Origin: Microbacterium invictum
GTDB lineage: Bacteria > Actinomycetota > Actinomycetes > Actinomycetales > Microbacteriaceae
DNA length: 64,000 nucleotides
Direction of reading: 5' to 3'
Assembly: GCF_014197265.1 (NCBI RefSeq)
Contig: NZ_JACIFH010000001.1
Span: 2,852,001-2,916,000 of the forward strand
Part shown: in pieces, positions 36,288-43,970 of the stretch
How the letters are laid out: each line of letters opens with the position of its first letter
Numbering within the stretch: position 1 is the first letter of the stretch
Position numbers and translations under genes: made by a program
The notes under the pieces: model-generated
Told to the model about the DNA's origin: nothing
Seen by the model: the letters and a program-made list of their open reading frames with translations, nothing else
Databases searched by the model: none

Positions 36288-37037
36288 ATGACCCGCACCG
36301 CCATCGTCACCGGAGCCGCGCGCGGCATCGGCGCCGCCACCGCGAAGCGCCTCGCCGCCGACGGGTTCGCCGTCGCCGTGCTCGATCTCGACGCCGCAGC
36401 CTGCGCCGACACCGTCGCCGCGATCGAAGCCGCCGGAGGGCGCGCGATCGCCGTCGGCGCGAACGTCGCCGACGGTGCCGCCGTGGCATCCGCGGTCGAG
36501 AAGATCGTCGCCGAACTCGGGGCACCCACGGTCCTCGTCAACAACGCCGGGATCATCCGCGACAACCTGCTGTTCAAGATGACCGAGGACGACTGGGACG
36601 CCGTGCTCACCGTGCACCTGCGCGGCGCGTTTCTGATGACCAAGGCCGTGCAGACGCACATGGTCGACGCCGGCTGGGGGCGCATCGTCAACCTGTCGTC
36701 GACATCGGCGCTGGGCAACCGTGGCCAGGCCAATTACGCCGCCGCGAAAGCGGGCATGCAGGGCTTCACCAAGACCCTCGCGATCGAGCTGGGCCGTTAC
36801 GGCGTGACGGCGAACGCGATCGCGCCGGGGTTCATCCAGACCGACATGACGCGGGCGACCGCCGAGCGGATCGGTGTCTCGTTCGAGGACTTCGTCGCTG
36901 CCGCGTCGAAGGAGATCCCGGTCGGCCGCGGCGGAACGCCCGAAGACATCGCGGGCGCCGTGTCGTACTTCGTGTCGGAGGACGCGGGGTTCGTGTCGGG
37001 TCAGGTGCTGTATGTGGCGGGAGGTCCCCGCGCATGA
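36288..37037 (+). CDS. SDR family 3-oxoacyl reductase / 3-hydroxyacyl-CoA dehydrogenase-like (FabG-type)
   Basis: This 249-residue classical SDR has the cofactor motif TGAARGIGAAT, NNAG, the catalytic Ser in LSSTSALG and YAAAK (Tyr-x-x-x-Lys). FabG-type proteins in catabolic operons oxidise 3-hydroxyacyl-CoA. Its stop overlaps the start of the MaoC gene by 4 bp. The placement between an ADH and a hydratase supports a beta-oxidation step rather than fatty acid synthesis. Confidence 0.87.
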   Translation: MTRTAIVTGAARGIGAATAKRLAADGFAVAVLDLDAAACADTVAAIEAAGGRAIAVGANVADGAAVASAVEKIVAELGAPTVLVNNAGIIRDNLLFKMTEDDWDAVLTVHLRGAFLMTKAVQTHMVDAGWGRIVNLSSTSALGNRGQANYAAAKAGMQGFTKTLAIELGRYGVTANAIAPGFIQTDMTRATAERIGVSFEDFVAAASKEIPVGRGGTPEDIAGAVSYFVSEDAGFVSGQVLYVAGGPRA

Positions 37038-37489
37038 GCATTCGGGTGGCATCGGTGACGGAGCTGCCGTCGGCGGTCGGGCAGACCGCGGTGGGCGAGT
37101 GGTTCGAGATCTCGCAGGAGCGGATCGCCGGCTTCGCGGACGTGACCGAGGACTGGCAGTGGATCCACCTGGACGCCGAACGCGCGGCATCCGGACCCTT
37201 CGGCGGCACCATCGCACACGGGTATCTGACCCTGTCGCTGCTGCCGCGCCTCGCCGACGGGCTGCTCGAGGTCGACGGCGTCGCGATGGCCGTGAACTAC
37301 GGGCTCGACAAGGTGCGGTTCCTGCAGCCGGTGCGCGCCGGGTCACGCGTGCGCGCATCGACCGAGGTCGTCTCGGCGGAGCCCGGGGCCCAGGGCACGC
37401 GGGTCGGCCTGCGCACGACGGTGGAGATCGACGGCTCCGAACGTCCCGCACTGGTGGCCGAGACGATCGCGCTGTTCGTGCCCCGCTGA
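37034..37489 (+). CDS. MaoC-family dehydratase / enoyl-CoA hydratase
   Basis: This 151-residue hot-dog protein has the catalytic Asp/His region DWQWIHLD...GPFGGTIAHGYLTLSLLP, as in (R)-specific enoyl-CoA hydratases (MaoC/NodN type). It is translationally coupled to the preceding SDR. It would hydrate the enoyl-CoA made by the acyl-CoA dehydrogenases in this region. Confidence 0.88.
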   Translation: MSIRVASVTELPSAVGQTAVGEWFEISQERIAGFADVTEDWQWIHLDAERAASGPFGGTIAHGYLTLSLLPRLADGLLEVDGVAMAVNYGLDKVRFLQPVRAGSRVRASTEVVSAEPGAQGTRVGLRTTVEIDGSERPALVAETIALFVPR

Positions 37490-37492
37490 GCC

Positions 37493-37520
37493 CGCGGGGT
37501 GTGTTCATCACACTCCCGCG
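37493..37520. terminator. hairpin between convergent MaoC and thiolase genes
   Basis: CGCGGGGTGTG (37493-37503) pairs with CACACTCCCGCG (37509-37520) with a single-base bulge and a 5-nt loop, just after the MaoC stop. Confidence 0.5.
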
Positions 37521-37600
37521 CGTGGGATGGGGGGCCTCGTCGCGAGCGTGCGGCCTGAGCACGCCCCTCGCGCGGGCTGTTCGTGCCCTGTGGGCCCCGC

Positions 37601-38818
37601 TCAGCGGATGCGTTCGAGCACCATGGCCATGCCCTGTCCGCCGCCCACGCACATCGTCTCGAGGCCGTAGCGGCCGCCTGTCTCCGTGAGGCCGTTGATG
37701 AGGGTCGAGGTGATGCGCGCGCCGGTCATGCCGAAGGGGTGCCCGACGGCGATCGCACCGCCGAAGGCGTTGAGCCTGTCGGAGTCGATGCCGAGCTCGC
37801 GCGCCGAGGGCAGCACTTGGGCGGCGAAGGCCTCGTTGAGCTCGACGAGGTCGATGTCGTCGATCGTCAGTCCCGCGCGACCCAGGGCCTGACGCGACGC
37901 CTCGACCGGGCCGAGGCCCATGATCTCGGGCGACAGCCCCGTCACGCCGGTCGACACGATGCGGGCCAGCGGCTGCAGGCCGAGTTCGTCGACGACGCGG
38001 TCCGAGACGATGACGACCGCGGCGGCCCCGTCGTTCAGAGGGCAGCAGTTTCCTGCGGTCACGGTGCCGTCCGGCCGGAACACCGGGTCCAGTCCCGCAA
38101 GTGCTTCGACGGTCACCCCCGGCCGCGGGCCGTCGTCGGAGGCGACCACCGTCCCGTCGTCGAGGGTCACCGGTTCGATGTCGCGCGCCCAGAAGCCGGA
38201 GGCGATGGCGCGCTCGGCGCGCTGCTGCGACTGCGCGGCAAAGGCGTCCTGATCGTCCCGCGTGACACCGTGCACCTGGGCGACGTTCTCGGCGGTCTGC
38301 CCCATCGCGATGTACGGATCGGGCAGGGCACCGGTGGACCGCGGGTCGGTCCACGCCGCAGCGCCGGCCGCACCGCGCGCGGCGGTGCGTGCCTTGGCGT
38401 CGGCGAACACCGGATTCTCGGCGGCGGCGATGTCGGAGTACCCGTGCTCGTAGCGCGACACCGACTCCACCCCGGCCGAGACGAACACGTCGCCCTCGCC
38501 GGCCTTGATCGCGTGGAAGGCCATCCGCGTCGTCTGCAGCGACGACGAGCAGTAGCGGTTCACGGTCGTGCCGGGCGCGGCATCCAGCCCTGCGAGCACG
38601 GCGACGATCCGCGCCAGGTTGAATCCCTGCTCACCCGCGGGCTGGCCCGTGCCGACCATGAGGTCGTCGATGCGCCCCGGGTCGAGCGAGGGCACCTTCG
38701 CGAGCGTCGCGCGCACCATCCGCGCGGTCAGGTCATCGGGGCGCACGCCGATGAGCGACCCTTTGCGGGCCCGGCCGATCGGCGAGCGTGCGGTGGCGAC
38801 GATATAGGCCTCGGTCAT
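37601..38818 (-). CDS. acetyl-CoA C-acyltransferase (thiolase)
   Basis: Degradative thiolase that releases acetyl-CoA from 3-oxoacyl-CoA. The 405-residue protein has the nucleophile in YCSSSLQT, the His in GHPFGMTGARI and the second Cys in CVGGGQGMAM, all three catalytic positions intact. It is transcribed after an acyl-CoA dehydrogenase (gap about 43 bp), so the two form an operon under the QsdR-like regulator's divergent promoter region. Confidence 0.93.
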   Translation of the reverse strand: MTEAYIVATARSPIGRARKGSLIGVRPDDLTARMVRATLAKVPSLDPGRIDDLMVGTGQPAGEQGFNLARIVAVLAGLDAAPGTTVNRYCSSSLQTTRMAFHAIKAGEGDVFVSAGVESVSRYEHGYSDIAAAENPVFADAKARTAARGAAGAAAWTDPRSTGALPDPYIAMGQTAENVAQVHGVTRDDQDAFAAQSQQRAERAIASGFWARDIEPVTLDDGTVVASDDGPRPGVTVEALAGLDPVFRPDGTVTAGNCCPLNDGAAAVVIVSDRVVDELGLQPLARIVSTGVTGLSPEIMGLGPVEASRQALGRAGLTIDDIDLVELNEAFAAQVLPSARELGIDSDRLNAFGGAIAVGHPFGMTGARITSTLINGLTETGGRYGLETMCVGGGQGMAMVLERIR

Positions 38819-38861
38819 GGCATCCTTCTCCAGACAATCAGACGAACTCGGGTGAATCAGA

Positions 38862-40076
38862 TCAGACGAACGCGGCGATGCCGGTGATCGCCCGGCCCAC
38901 GATGAGGTTGTTCATGTCGTACGTGCCCTCGACGGTATATATCGCCTCGGCGTCGGCGAAGTAGCGGGCGACCCCATGGTCGAGCTGGATTCCGTTGCCG
39001 CCCATGACCTCGCGGCACAGGGCCACCGTCTCGCGCATCCGCACGGTCACGAACGCCTTCGCCATCGCGGAGTGGTGATCGCCCTGCACGCCCTCGTCCT
39101 GCAGCTGCGACACCCGCATGCACATCGCGAACGATGCGGTGATGTTCGACAGCGCGATCGCGAGCTTCTGCTGCACCAGCTGGAATCCGGCGATCGGCTT
39201 GCCGAACTGCAGGCGGGATGTCGCATATCTCACCGTGGCCTCGTAGGCGCCGACGGCGACGCCGAGCGCCTGCCACGCGACGTCGCCGCGGGTCAGGCGC
39301 AGCACGATGGCGACATCGCGGAACGAGCGGATGGCCGGAAGGCGGTCACTCTCGGGTACGACAACGTGCTCGAGCACGATGTCGGCGTTCTCCACCGCGC
39401 GCAGTGACTGCTTGCGCTTGATCTTGGTGCCGGTGAAGCCGGTCGCCGGCGTGCGCACGAGGAATCCCTTGACCTGGTCGTCGGCGACGTCGCGTGCCCA
39501 GATCACCACGAGATCGGCGAAGGCGCCGTTGCCGATCCACCGCTTCGCGCCGTTGAGCACCCATTCGTCGCCGCGGCGCTCGGCGGTGGTCTCGAGGCCC
39601 TTGGCGGTGTCGGATCCGTGGCCCGGCTCGGTGAGCCCGAAGGCGGCGACCAGCTCGCCGCGTGCGAGCCGCGGCATCCATTCCGCCTTCTGCTCGGGCG
39701 AGCCGCCCACATCGATCGAGGTCATCGCCAGGCCGCTGTGCACACCGAGGAAGGTCGCCGTCGACGGGTCGGCGCGCGAGATCTCCATCGCGACCCAGCC
39801 GCGGTAGACGTTGCTGTTCTCGAACTGCGCCGTCTCGGCGAACGCGTGACCGAACAATCCGAGCTCGGCGAACCGCGGCCACAGGTGCTTGGGGCTCTCG
39901 GCGCGGTCCCAGAAGTCATCGGCGAACGGCGCCACTTCGGTGTCGAGGAACTCGCGGATGCGAGCCAGGTGCTGCTGCTCGGTCGGCGAGAGCTGCGCCT
40001 GGAAGCCGTAGAAGTCGGCGGCCAACGGCGCAGCCGGGGCGGCCTCGGCCCCGGCTGGGGTGAGGGTGAGCGACAT
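38862..40076 (-). CDS. acyl-CoA dehydrogenase, glutaryl-CoA dehydrogenase-like
   Basis: This 404-residue FAD enzyme introduces the 2,3-double bond into an acyl-CoA. It shows the flavin-binding segment AAFGLTEPGHGSD, the LRAVENADIVLEHVVVPE strand, and a catalytic Glu in YTVEGTYDMN, the EGT-D context typical of glutaryl-CoA dehydrogenases. The ATG at 40076 (MSLTLTPAG) follows GGAGA; the longer open frame upstream crosses the operator and is rejected. It is divergent from the QsdR-like regulator, with a perfect palindrome between them. Confidence 0.9.
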   Translation of the reverse strand: MSLTLTPAGAEAAPAAPLAADFYGFQAQLSPTEQQHLARIREFLDTEVAPFADDFWDRAESPKHLWPRFAELGLFGHAFAETAQFENSNVYRGWVAMEISRADPSTATFLGVHSGLAMTSIDVGGSPEQKAEWMPRLARGELVAAFGLTEPGHGSDTAKGLETTAERRGDEWVLNGAKRWIGNGAFADLVVIWARDVADDQVKGFLVRTPATGFTGTKIKRKQSLRAVENADIVLEHVVVPESDRLPAIRSFRDVAIVLRLTRGDVAWQALGVAVGAYEATVRYATSRLQFGKPIAGFQLVQQKLAIALSNITASFAMCMRVSQLQDEGVQGDHHSAMAKAFVTVRMRETVALCREVMGGNGIQLDHGVARYFADAEAIYTVEGTYDMNNLIVGRAITGIAAFV

Positions 40077-40112
40077 CGCATCTCCGATCGTCGGTGATCT
40101 GTGTGTGGCCAT

Positions 40113-40140
40113 TGTGCAACAAACTGCAGAATGTTGCACA
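40113..40140. promoter_or_regulatory. QsdR/TetR-type operator TGTGCAACA-N10-TGTTGCACA
   Basis: Perfect 9-bp inverted repeats (40113-40121 and 40132-40140) lie in the 92-bp gap between the divergent acyl-CoA dehydrogenase and QsdR-like genes. The sequence is unrelated to the CATACCG sites. Autoregulation and control of the dehydrogenase-thiolase operon by the adjacent regulator are inferred. Confidence 0.7.
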
Positions 40141-40168
40141 TCGACTGCGCGGCGGTAGAGTTCAGGTC

Positions 40169-40816
40169 ATGTCAGCCCCGGTCCAGATCGCGTCGATCGC
40201 GACGGTCGGAGTGGACGCTGCGCCCTCCTGGCTCTCGGAGCGCATGGCCGGCCACGCCGACGCTCGCCGCGCATTCGAGCTCGCCCGCGAGCTGTTCATC
40301 TCGGGGCGACGCATCGACATGGGTGGCCTGGCGGCGACGCTCGGGGTGGACCGGACGTCGCTGTTCCGCTGGGTCGGCAACCGCGACGCGCTGCTGAGCG
40401 AGGTGCTGTGGTCGCTCGCCATCCCGACCCTGGTGCAGGCCGAGCATGCGACCGGAGACCTGCACGGCGCCGACCGCGTGGCCGCGCTGCTCACGAGTTT
40501 CGTGGCCGACCTCAACCGGGCCGAGTACTTCCGCGAGTTCCTGCGCCGTGAACCCGCCCGAGCGCTGCGGCTGCTGACGACGACGGAGAGCGAGATCCAG
40601 CGCCGCTACGTCGCCACTGCCGACTGGCTCGTGCGGCGCGAGCTCGGCGATGCCCCACTGGGCGGCGCCATCGACGTGGCGAGCCTCGCGTACCTGCTGG
40701 TGCGCGTCTCGGAGTCCTTCACCTACGCCGACCTCATCGCCGGCGACGAGCCGAGCGCCGCCCGCGCGGGTGTGGCGTTCCGCCTGCTGCTGCGCGTGGA
40801 CCGGGCGACGACGTGA
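40169..40816 (+). CDS. QsdR-like TetR-family transcriptional regulator
   Basis: This 215-residue regulator has a short TetR-type helix-turn-helix (RIDMGGLAATLGVDRTSLFRW) and a C-terminal ligand domain resembling QsdR (RYVATADWLVRREL; VRVSESFTYADLIAGDEPS). QsdR-type regulators sense lactone or acyl ligands. The ATG at 40169 is 28 bp past the palindrome. Its stop overlaps the thioesterase start by 4 bp. Confidence 0.8.
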   Translation: MSAPVQIASIATVGVDAAPSWLSERMAGHADARRAFELARELFISGRRIDMGGLAATLGVDRTSLFRWVGNRDALLSEVLWSLAIPTLVQAEHATGDLHGADRVAALLTSFVADLNRAEYFREFLRREPARALRLLTTTESEIQRRYVATADWLVRRELGDAPLGGAIDVASLAYLLVRVSESFTYADLIAGDEPSAARAGVAFRLLLRVDRATT

Positions 40817-41217
40817 CCGGCTACCGCGTGCGCCGGCCGTTCGCCACCCGCTGGCGCGACAACGACCAGTACGGGCATCTCAACAATGTCGTCTACTACG
40901 AGGCGATGGACACCGCCGTCAACGCCTGGATGATCGACGCCGCAGGTCTCGACCCCGCCGGCACAGAGATCGCGATCGTGGTGGCCTCGTCGTGCGAGTA
41001 CCGTGCGTCGGCGTCGTTCCCCGAGCCGCTCGAGGTGGGCATCGCCGTCGAGCGCCTCGGCACGACATCGGTCACCTGGGCGCTGGGGATCCTGCGACCG
41101 GGCGAGGACGAGCCCCTCGCGACGGGCCGTTTCGTGCACGTCTTCGTGGATGCCGCGACCCGGCGCCCGACGCCGGTTCCGCCCCGCGTGCGCGCGGCCA
41201 TCGCCGCGCAGCTGTAG
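40813..41217 (+). CDS. acyl-CoA thioesterase, hot-dog fold (4HBT/FcbC-like)
   Basis: This 134-residue hot-dog thioesterase has the motif RWRDNDQYGHLNNVVYYE, with the catalytic Asp and the helix after it, typical of 4-hydroxybenzoyl-CoA-type thioesterases. It hydrolyses acyl-CoA to the free acid and CoA. A GTG start at 40813 couples it to the regulator gene. It may relieve CoA trapping in the adjacent catabolic pathway. Confidence 0.85.
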   Translation: MTGYRVRRPFATRWRDNDQYGHLNNVVYYEAMDTAVNAWMIDAAGLDPAGTEIAIVVASSCEYRASASFPEPLEVGIAVERLGTTSVTWALGILRPGEDEPLATGRFVHVFVDAATRRPTPVPPRVRAAIAAQL

Positions 41218-41263
41218 GCGTCCCGCCGCCTGGCCGCTGTCGCGTGGGAGTCGCCGGGTGCGG

Positions 41264-41592
41264 GCCCGGCGCCGGTCGCGTTTGTGGTCGCGTGTTGCGG
41301 GTTCGGCGGTGGTGAGGCCGCCCGTTGTGACCCCGATTCGCGGCGCGGCCCGGCGCCGGTCGCGTTTGGGGTCGCGTGTTGCGGGGTCGGCGGTGGTGAG
41401 GCGGCCAGTTGTGACCTCGATTCGCGGCGCGGCCCGGCGCCGGTCGCGTTTGTGGTCGCGTGTTGCGGGGTCGGCGGTGGTGAGGCGGCCCGTTGTGACC
41501 CCGATTTGCGGCGCGGCCCGGCGCCCGTCGCGTTTGTGGTCGCGTGTTGCCGGTTCGGCGGTGGTGAGGCGGCCATTTGTGACCTCGATTCG
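41264..41592. repeat. 84-bp tandem repeat, about four units, alternating A-B-A-B
   Basis: The word GTCGCGTTTG (GTCGCG + TTTG) recurs at 41275, 41359, 41443 and 41527, a period of exactly 84 bp (28 codons). The units are 90% or more alike by eye. Units 1 and 3 read GTGACCCCGATT, units 2 and 4 GTGACCTCGATT, so a 168-bp higher-order period is visible. No stop occurs in several frames, which produces long spurious ORFs on both strands. The array fills most of the 459-bp gap between the thioesterase and phosphotransferase genes and ends 30 bp before TetR-type operator 2. Confidence 0.85.
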
Positions 41593-41621
41593 CCCAAACC
41601 AGGGCGTCCTGGGTTTGGCCA

Positions 41622-41641
41622 CAAACCGACCGGGCGGTATG
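41622..41641. promoter_or_regulatory. TetR-type operator, site 2 (CAAACCGACCGGGCGGTATG)
   Basis: This 20-bp palindrome-like site lies 36 bp before the phosphotransferase ATG and matches site 1 at 16 of 20 positions. It would control the phosphotransferase, acyl-CoA dehydrogenase and CoA ligase operon. Confidence 0.7.
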
Positions 41642-41676
41642 CTGGCCTCACGCGACAGCGAGAAGGGCGGTCGAGG

Positions 41677-42729
41677 ATGACCCAGGGTCCGACCACGACC
41701 ACCAGCGCGGTGCCGGGGCTCGACGCCCGCGCCCTGACCGCGTGGATCGCCGATGCCCACCCCGAACTGGCCGACCGGCCGCTCACGGCCGCCGTCATCG
41801 CGGGCGGTCGCTCCAACCTCACCTACGCGGTCGCCGGGGCGCGGATGCCGCTGATCCTGCGCCGTCCGCCGCTCGGCCACGTGCTCTCCAGCGCCCACGA
41901 CATGCGACGCGAGCACCGCGTCATCGCCGCGCTCGGCAGCACGACGGTGCCGGTGCCGGTCGCGATCGACATCGTCGACGACACCGGCGGTGCGATCACC
42001 GGCACGCCGTTCTTCCTCATGGAGCGGGCGCCGGGACGCGTCCTGGCGCGACGGGCGCAGAATGCCGAGTACACGGCCGCCGGGCTGCACCGGCTCAGTT
42101 TCGAACTCATCCGCACGCTCGCGGACCTGCACGCGGTCGACCCGGCATCCATCGGGCTTGCCGGCTTCGGCCGCCCCGACGGCTACCTCGCCCGGCAGCT
42201 GAAGACCTGGCGGCGGCAGCTCGACGCGTCCCGCTCGCGTGAGACGCCGCTGCTCGACCGCCTGCAGGAGCACCTGGGCGAAGGGATGCCGGAGACCGGC
42301 CGCAGCGGCATCGTGCACGGCGACTACCGGCTCGACAACGCCCTGGTCGATGGGCCCGAGCCGCGCCTGTCGGCGATCCTCGACTGGGAGATGGCCACCC
42401 TCGGCGACCCGCTCGTGGACCTCGGCATGTTCGCGCTGTACTGGGAGATCGGCCGGCTGAACGCCGACTTCGCCGGCGCCGTACCGAGCCCGGTCGACCC
42501 CGCTGCGGGGTACCCCGCGTTCGACGAACTCGCCGCGGCGTACGGCGAACGGGGCGGCATCGACGTGCCTGACCTGGCGTGGTATCGCGCCTTCGCGGCG
42601 TACAAGCTCGCGGTGATCCTCGAGGGGATCCACTTCCGCTACCGGGCCGGCGACACCGTCGGCGAGGGCTTCGACACCATGGGCGAGCTCGTCGAGCCGC
42701 TCGCGCAGCAAGGGCTGGAGGGCCACTGA
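41677..42729 (+). CDS. phosphotransferase family protein (APH-like, ACAD10/11 type)
   Basis: This 350-residue aminoglycoside-phosphotransferase-fold kinase has the catalytic loop IVHGDYRLDN and the metal motif AILDWEMATLGDP. Such proteins often sit beside acyl-CoA dehydrogenases and may phosphorylate hydroxyacyl substrates, as in ACAD10/11. Here the next gene is an acyl-CoA dehydrogenase that starts in the stop codon of this one (TGATG). The ATG at 41677 follows GCGGTCGAGG; the frame extends upstream only through the 84-bp repeats. Confidence 0.87.
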   Translation: MTQGPTTTTSAVPGLDARALTAWIADAHPELADRPLTAAVIAGGRSNLTYAVAGARMPLILRRPPLGHVLSSAHDMRREHRVIAALGSTTVPVPVAIDIVDDTGGAITGTPFFLMERAPGRVLARRAQNAEYTAAGLHRLSFELIRTLADLHAVDPASIGLAGFGRPDGYLARQLKTWRRQLDASRSRETPLLDRLQEHLGEGMPETGRSGIVHGDYRLDNALVDGPEPRLSAILDWEMATLGDPLVDLGMFALYWEIGRLNADFAGAVPSPVDPAAGYPAFDELAAAYGERGGIDVPDLAWYRAFAAYKLAVILEGIHFRYRAGDTVGEGFDTMGELVEPLAQQGLEGH

Positions 42730-43931
42730 TGGATTTCGCATTCGACGACACCACCCGCGATCTCGCCGAGCGGACCCGCGCATTCCTCGACGAGCAGGTG
42801 CTGCCGGCCGAGGCGCTCCACGAAGAGCAGCTCGCGGCGACGCCCGGGCAGTGGCACTTCCGCCCCGTGGTCGACGAGTTGCGCGTGAAAGCCCGCGAAG
42901 CCGGGCTGTGGAACCTCTTCCTGCCCGGCGAGAACGGCGCAGGGCTCACGAATCTGCAGTACGCGCCGCTCGCCGAGATCACCGGGTGGAGCCCGCGGCT
43001 CGCACCGGTCGCCCTCAACTGCTCGGCACCGGACACCGGCAACATGGAGGTGCTGAACGACTTCGGCACCCCCGAGCAGCAGGAGCGCTGGCTCACGCCG
43101 CTGCTCGCGGCTCAGATCCGCTCGGCGTTCTGCATGACCGAGCCCGATGTCGCCTCGTCGGATGCCACGAACATCGGCACCCGCATCCGCCGCGACGGCG
43201 ACGAGTACGTCATCACCGGGCGCAAATGGTGGTCGACGGGCGCGATGAGCCCGGACGCGAAGATCTTCATCGTCATGGGCAAGACCGACCCCGACGCCGA
43301 CCGGCACCGTCAGCAGTCGATGATCCTCGTACCTCGCGACACCCCCGGGGTGACGGTGGTCCGGCCGCTCACCGTGTTCGGCTACGACGACCGCGACCAC
43401 GGCGGCCACGCCGAAGTCGCATTCGACGAGGTGCGCGTGCCGGCGTCCCATCTGATCGCGGGGGAGGGTGACGGGTTCGCCATCGCGCAGGCACGGCTCG
43501 GCCCCGGCCGCATCCACCACTGCATGCGGGCACTGGGCACCGGTGAGCGCGCCCTCGCGCTGATGGCCGACCGTGCGAACGAACGCGTCGCGTTCGGCCG
43601 GACCCTCGCCGAGCAGGGCGTCATCCGCGAGTGGGTCGCCCGGTCGCGGATCGAGCTCGAGTCGCTGCGCCTGCTCGTGCTCAAGACCGCGTGGCTGATG
43701 GATACCGTCGGCAACCGCAGGGCGATGACCGAGATCCAGGCGATCAAGATCGCGGTGCCGCGCGCCGTGCAGCGGATCCTCGACCGCGCGATCCAGACGT
43801 TCGGCGGTGCCGGCGTCTCACAGGACACCCCGCTGGCCGAGCTCTACGCCGGCGTGCGGACCCTGCGCATCGCCGACGGTCCCGACGAAGTCCACCTGAA
43901 CAGCCTCGGCCGCGCGCAGCTGCGCCGCTGA
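42729..43931 (+). CDS. acyl-CoA dehydrogenase family protein
   Basis: This 400-residue flavoenzyme has AFCMTEPDVASSDATNI, KWWSTGAMSPDAKI and a C-terminal segment with QTFGGAGVSQDTPLAELYA. That pattern is typical of the ACAD10/11-like or long-chain group that accompanies APH-like kinases. It starts one base inside the previous stop and is followed 39 bp later by the CoA ligase gene. It probably oxidises the CoA ester made by that ligase. Confidence 0.9.
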   Translation: MDFAFDDTTRDLAERTRAFLDEQVLPAEALHEEQLAATPGQWHFRPVVDELRVKAREAGLWNLFLPGENGAGLTNLQYAPLAEITGWSPRLAPVALNCSAPDTGNMEVLNDFGTPEQQERWLTPLLAAQIRSAFCMTEPDVASSDATNIGTRIRRDGDEYVITGRKWWSTGAMSPDAKIFIVMGKTDPDADRHRQQSMILVPRDTPGVTVVRPLTVFGYDDRDHGGHAEVAFDEVRVPASHLIAGEGDGFAIAQARLGPGRIHHCMRALGTGERALALMADRANERVAFGRTLAEQGVIREWVARSRIELESLRLLVLKTAWLMDTVGNRRAMTEIQAIKIAVPRAVQRILDRAIQTFGGAGVSQDTPLAELYAGVRTLRIADGPDEVHLNSLGRAQLRR

Positions 43932-43970
43932 ACCCCGCCCGCGCGACTTTCAACGACGAAAGGACCCACT

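Noticed and set aside
36222..38354. long antisense frame across the SDR, MaoC and thiolase genes
   Set aside because: It spans several real genes on the other strand, is Arg-rich and has no family signature.
41264..41592. CRISPR array
   Set aside because: The units are directly adjacent, without spacers, nearly identical across their whole length, and no cas genes are present.
40723..42783. long minus-strand frame through the 84-bp repeats and the phosphotransferase gene
   Set aside because: The repeats are stop-free in several frames because 84 is a multiple of three; the rest is a shadow of the phosphotransferase.
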